From positions 1-7,641 of the forward strand of contig JBLHKW010000199.1 in assembly GCA_047618565.1 (NCBI GenBank): a stretch of DNA of 7,641 nt, in the 5' to 3' direction. The stretch is from JBLHKW01 sp047618565 (GTDB lineage Bacteria > Planctomycetota > UBA1135 > GCA-002686595). Position 1 is the first letter of the stretch; each line of letters opens with the position of its first letter. The notes below the pieces were generated by a model. It saw only the letters and a program-made list of their open reading frames with translations, did not search any database and was not told the origin of the DNA. This document shows, in pieces, positions 5,892 to 7,641 of the stretch. The position numbers and the translations under genes are program-made.

Positions 5892-6382
5892 ACATCCGAG
5901 ACGAGACCGCGGACGACCACGCTGCCATCCAGCGCGTCCACACCGAGTCCTTCCCCACCGACGCCGAAGCACGTCTGGTCGACAACCTACGCGCCGCCGG
6001 CAACCTGTCCATATCACTGGTCGCGGAAGATGACGGCCAGATCCTCGGTCACGTGGCCTGCAGCCCCGTCACCGGCCCCGCGCTGACAACGGGCCTCGGC
6101 CTGGCTCCCGTCGCCGTCCTCCCCAGCGCCCGCCGCCGTGGAATCGCCGACCAGCTCATCCGCGCGGCACTCGCAGTCAGCGCCGAACAGGGTCACGGTT
6201 ATGTCGTCGTCCTCGGCGACCCGGCCTACTACTCGCGCTTCGACTTCCACCCGGGCCGAACCTGGAACCTGTTGGACGAGTACGGGGGCGGCGACGGCTT
6301 TCAAGCGATCGAACTGCAGCCGGCGGCGATCACACCGAGCGGTGGGCTGGTCCAGTACTCGGCTGAATTTGCGGGCCTGTAG
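5888..6382 (+). CDS. GNAT family N-acetyltransferase, YhbS-like
   Basis: A 164-residue acetyltransferase that would transfer an acetyl group from acetyl-CoA to an unknown amine. It begins MNIRDETADDHAAIQRVHTE, typical of GNAT strand 1 and helix 1. Motif A is LAPVAVLPSARRRGIADQLI (72-91), with the acetyl-CoA pyrophosphate loop R82-RR-G85-I-A87. Motif B follows as YVVVLGDPAYYSRFDF (105-120), the GDPxYYxRFxF signature of the YhbS group (COG3153). Length is normal for the family. The frame stays open far upstream, to about 4895, but that part is a shadow of the helicase gene. The true start is the ATG at 5888-5890, because the protein fold begins exactly there and ATGA overlaps the helicase stop by four bases. 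This arrangement predicts translational coupling in a two-gene operon. A functional link to the helicase is not established. Confidence 0.92.
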   Translation: MNIRDETADDHAAIQRVHTESFPTDAEARLVDNLRAAGNLSISLVAEDDGQILGHVACSPVTGPALTTGLGLAPVAVLPSARRRGIADQLIRAALAVSAEQGHGYVVVLGDPAYYSRFDFHPGRTWNLLDEYGGGDGFQAIELQPAAITPSGGLVQYSAEFAGL

Positions 6383-6430
6383 AACAGAATCCGGAAACGG
6401 GTTCACGCTGCCCGCGAATAGCGCTGCACG

Positions 6431-6535
6431 CGCGAAAATACCGAGTCAGGACAACTTTCGACGCTTGGGCATCCGCCCTCCCCTCCCCCTCCATCTCCCA
6501 AGCGTCGAAAGCTGTCCTGACTCGGTATTTTCGCG
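6431..6535. repeat. Long inverted repeat: two 39-base arms around a 27-base loop
   Basis: The left arm (6431-6469) starts CGCGAAAATACCGAGTCAGG. The right arm (6497-6535) ends in its reverse complement, CCTGACTCGGTATTTTCGCG. Comparing all 39 positions I find one difference: A at 6454, opposed by C at 6512. The 27-base loop (6470-6496) is almost all pyrimidine on the plus strand. As RNA this would be a very stable hairpin and could stop transcription after the helicase-GNAT pair in either direction. Its length and near-perfect symmetry also fit a REP-like or MITE-like mobile palindrome. No clear target-site duplication flanks it, and no transposase gene is present in the window. Confidence 0.9.
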
Positions 6536-6556
6536 GTAGCTCGGCCAGGTGATAAG
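6528..6556 (+). promoter_or_regulatory. Weak candidate promoter of the beta-propeller gene
   Basis: TTTTCG (6528-6533) and GATAAG (6551-6556) are separated by 17 bases and lie 34 bases before the start codon. The -10 shares ATAA with the consensus; the -35 match is poor. If real, the -35 element lies inside the right arm of the palindrome. Confidence 0.22.
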
Positions 6557-6576
6557 CTGAGCGCGGGCCCTCTGAT

Positions 6577-6582
6577 AAGGAG
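6577..6582 (+). promoter_or_regulatory. Shine-Dalgarno site of the beta-propeller gene
   Basis: AAGGAG, seven bases before ATG 6590, is the strongest ribosome-binding site in the window and fixes this start over the in-frame Met5 codon. Confidence 0.85.
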
Positions 6583-6589
6583 AACGAGC

Positions 6590-7630
6590 ATGGACGTTTT
6601 GATGTCCGTCGTTCTTGTCGCCGCGTTACAGAGCATCGGCGCCCACGGGCAAGGCCTTGCGCAGCGTGGGCTGCAGGATGGCACGCGCCTGTTCGTCGCA
6701 ACCAGCGCCCCTTCAGACCTCGATGTGGGTGCGCTGGTCGAGGTCTCCGGGCAAAGCCCCTGGAGTGTTCAGGTCACGGGCTCGACCGCGGCCGGCCGAG
6801 TCCTGCGCGGCTTCGGCGACACCCTCTATGTGATCAACGAACAGGACGGTTCGATCACGCGCCTGCGCAGGGATCGCACTGCGTTGCCCGCCCTCGAGCT
6901 GGGTGCGTCGAGCAGGCCTCAGGATATCTTCGTCTCGGTCTCGGGTGACGCCTACGTCACGCCCCGTGATAGCGGAGAGCTCCTGCAAGTCGACATGCTC
7001 ACCGGCGCGAATTCGGTAGCAGCGAACCTGGGGCCCTCTGCGGCGCCGGACGAAACGCTCGGCGTGCGCATGCTGCACGCCGACAGCGACCACCTCTTAG
7101 TGCAACTTGGCTTCATCACTCCGGCCGGCGCGAGCCGCGGAGCGCTGGCCGTGTTCAACATGAGCAGCGGATCGCTCGTCGATGCCGACCTGCAGCAGCC
7201 CGGTGTACAGGCGATCGAACTCTCCGGCGCTCCGCCGCACCTCAAGATGCAGACCCGGGCGCGCAGGCTCTTCGTCAGCACGACTCTGAACCGCATGGAC
7301 AATCGCGGTGGCATCGAGATGGTCGACCTCGACCAGCTAGCATCGGTCGGATTCGCACTGACCGAGGCTCAGATCTCGGGACTCGACCTCGGCGGCTTCA
7401 CGATCTCCGGGGGCGTGGCCCCGGGCCAGAGCCTGATCACGGTCTTCGGTGACGAGGTGGAAGCGCTTCTTTACGATCGCGCGCGACAGCAGCTCTACAT
7501 GCCGACCGGCTACGCCGGGCGGGGCCAGAGCTCGGGCATTTTCGTCCTCGACACCCTCACCGATCAGGTCGTGCCGGGCAGCCCGTTCCCGACGGGCATG
7601 CGCGCACACGATCTGGTGCTGACGCGCTAG
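6590..7630 (+). CDS. Exported YVTN/YncE-like beta-propeller protein
   Basis: A 346-residue protein of repeated beta-blades; relatives are periplasmic or surface proteins of uncertain ligand. Blade-like units include TRLFVATSA (32-40), DTLYVINEQDGSITRL (77-92), GDAYVTPRDSGELLQVDMLTG (split at 119-126 and 127-139), GALAVFNMSSGSLVDADL (184-201), RLFVSTTLNRMDNRGGIEMV (226-245) and QLYMPTGYAG plus GIFVLDTLTDQVV (301-328). The pattern 'LyV-x-n-xxG-xxxxD-xxtg' is typical of this fold, and the length suits one complete propeller. The N-terminus is a short hydrophobic run (LMSVVLVAALQS) ending AHGQG, like a signal peptide with a cleavage site near residue 20, but it has no Lys or Arg before the hydrophobic core, which is unusual. 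The gene stands alone after the palindrome, with its own Shine-Dalgarno site. TAG at 7628-7630 ends it, and the remaining 11 bases show nothing. The molecular role is unknown. Confidence 0.82.
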   Translation: MDVLMSVVLVAALQSIGAHGQGLAQRGLQDGTRLFVATSAPSDLDVGALVEVSGQSPWSVQVTGSTAAGRVLRGFGDTLYVINEQDGSITRLRRDRTALPALELGASSRPQDIFVSVSGDAYVTPRDSGELLQVDMLTGANSVAANLGPSAAPDETLGVRMLHADSDHLLVQLGFITPAGASRGALAVFNMSSGSLVDADLQQPGVQAIELSGAPPHLKMQTRARRLFVSTTLNRMDNRGGIEMVDLDQLASVGFALTEAQISGLDLGGFTISGGVAPGQSLITVFGDEVEALLYDRARQQLYMPTGYAGRGQSSGIFVLDTLTDQVVPGSPFPTGMRAHDLVLTR

Positions 7631-7641
7631 CCCGGATAATT

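Larger units (their letters stand above)
6383..6589. other. Intergenic region with long palindrome and leader of the beta-propeller gene
   Basis: These 207 bases carry no credible gene; small open frames on both strands only translate the repeat arms. The region contains a 105-base palindromic element (6431-6535), a weak possible promoter and a strong Shine-Dalgarno for the next gene. Just left of the palindrome the text CGCGAATA (6413-6420) resembles the arm end CGCGAAAATA, perhaps by chance. Confidence 0.7.

Noticed and set aside
3945..6017. A 690-codon open frame on the minus strand opposite the helicase and GNAT genes
   Set aside because: Its translation is low-complexity and shows no fold. 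The plus strand in the same place has all helicase and GNAT motifs. Long antisense frames are expected in high-G+C genes.
6330..6701. Two overlapping minus-strand open frames across the palindrome
   Set aside because: They simply translate the inverted repeat and the neighbouring coding strands; no recognisable domain and no ribosome-binding site.

Overview
The window is high-G+C bacterial DNA with mostly compact genes on the plus strand. No ribosomal, tRNA, phage or transposase gene is visible. Three things suggest a lineage such as Planctomycetota (Acidobacteriota or another environmental high-G+C phylum is possible): an ECF sigma factor of the TIGR02999 type, a membrane-anchored SGNH/GDSL protein with an NPCBM-like tail, and an exported beta-propeller protein. 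This assignment is inference from gene families, not from a marker gene.

Left part (1-1370): this is a decayed region. The minus strand at 1-410 encodes the C-terminal part of a beta-barrel-like outer-membrane protein that runs off the left edge and has lost its N-terminus. Head to head with it, 405-1369 on the plus strand is a recognisable M23 (LytM) metallopeptidase. It lacks a signal peptide, carries an in-frame TAG at 900-902 just before its second zinc-ligand motif, and has a frameshift near 960. Both genes lack their 5' ends where they meet, which fits a deletion across a former divergent promoter.

Middle (1370-2727): a 131-bp gap contains a perfect GC-rich hairpin. A 56-residue lipoprotein gene (1501-1671) follows, then the TIGR02999-like ECF sigma factor (1764-2321). 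A small PilZ-like protein (2332-2607, minus) converges on the sigma gene. A gap of 120 bp separates it from the divergent GDSL gene.

Right part (2728-7630): a membrane-anchored SGNH/GDSL-like protein (2728-4308) is followed by a RadD-like SF2 helicase (4359-5891). The helicase stop codon overlaps the start of a YhbS-type GNAT acetyltransferase (5888-6382) by four bases, so these two are probably translated as a pair. The 207-bp gap after the GNAT gene holds the most striking non-coding structure of the window: two 39-base arms in inverted orientation (6431-6469 and 6497-6535), differing at one position, around a 27-base pyrimidine-rich loop. Next is an exported YVTN-like beta-propeller protein (6590-7630) with a clear Shine-Dalgarno site.

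I see no complete new defence or biosynthetic system. The items most worth following are the long palindrome, the two-sided gene truncation, the tiny lipoprotein beside the ECF sigma gene, and the tandem C-terminal motif of the helicase.
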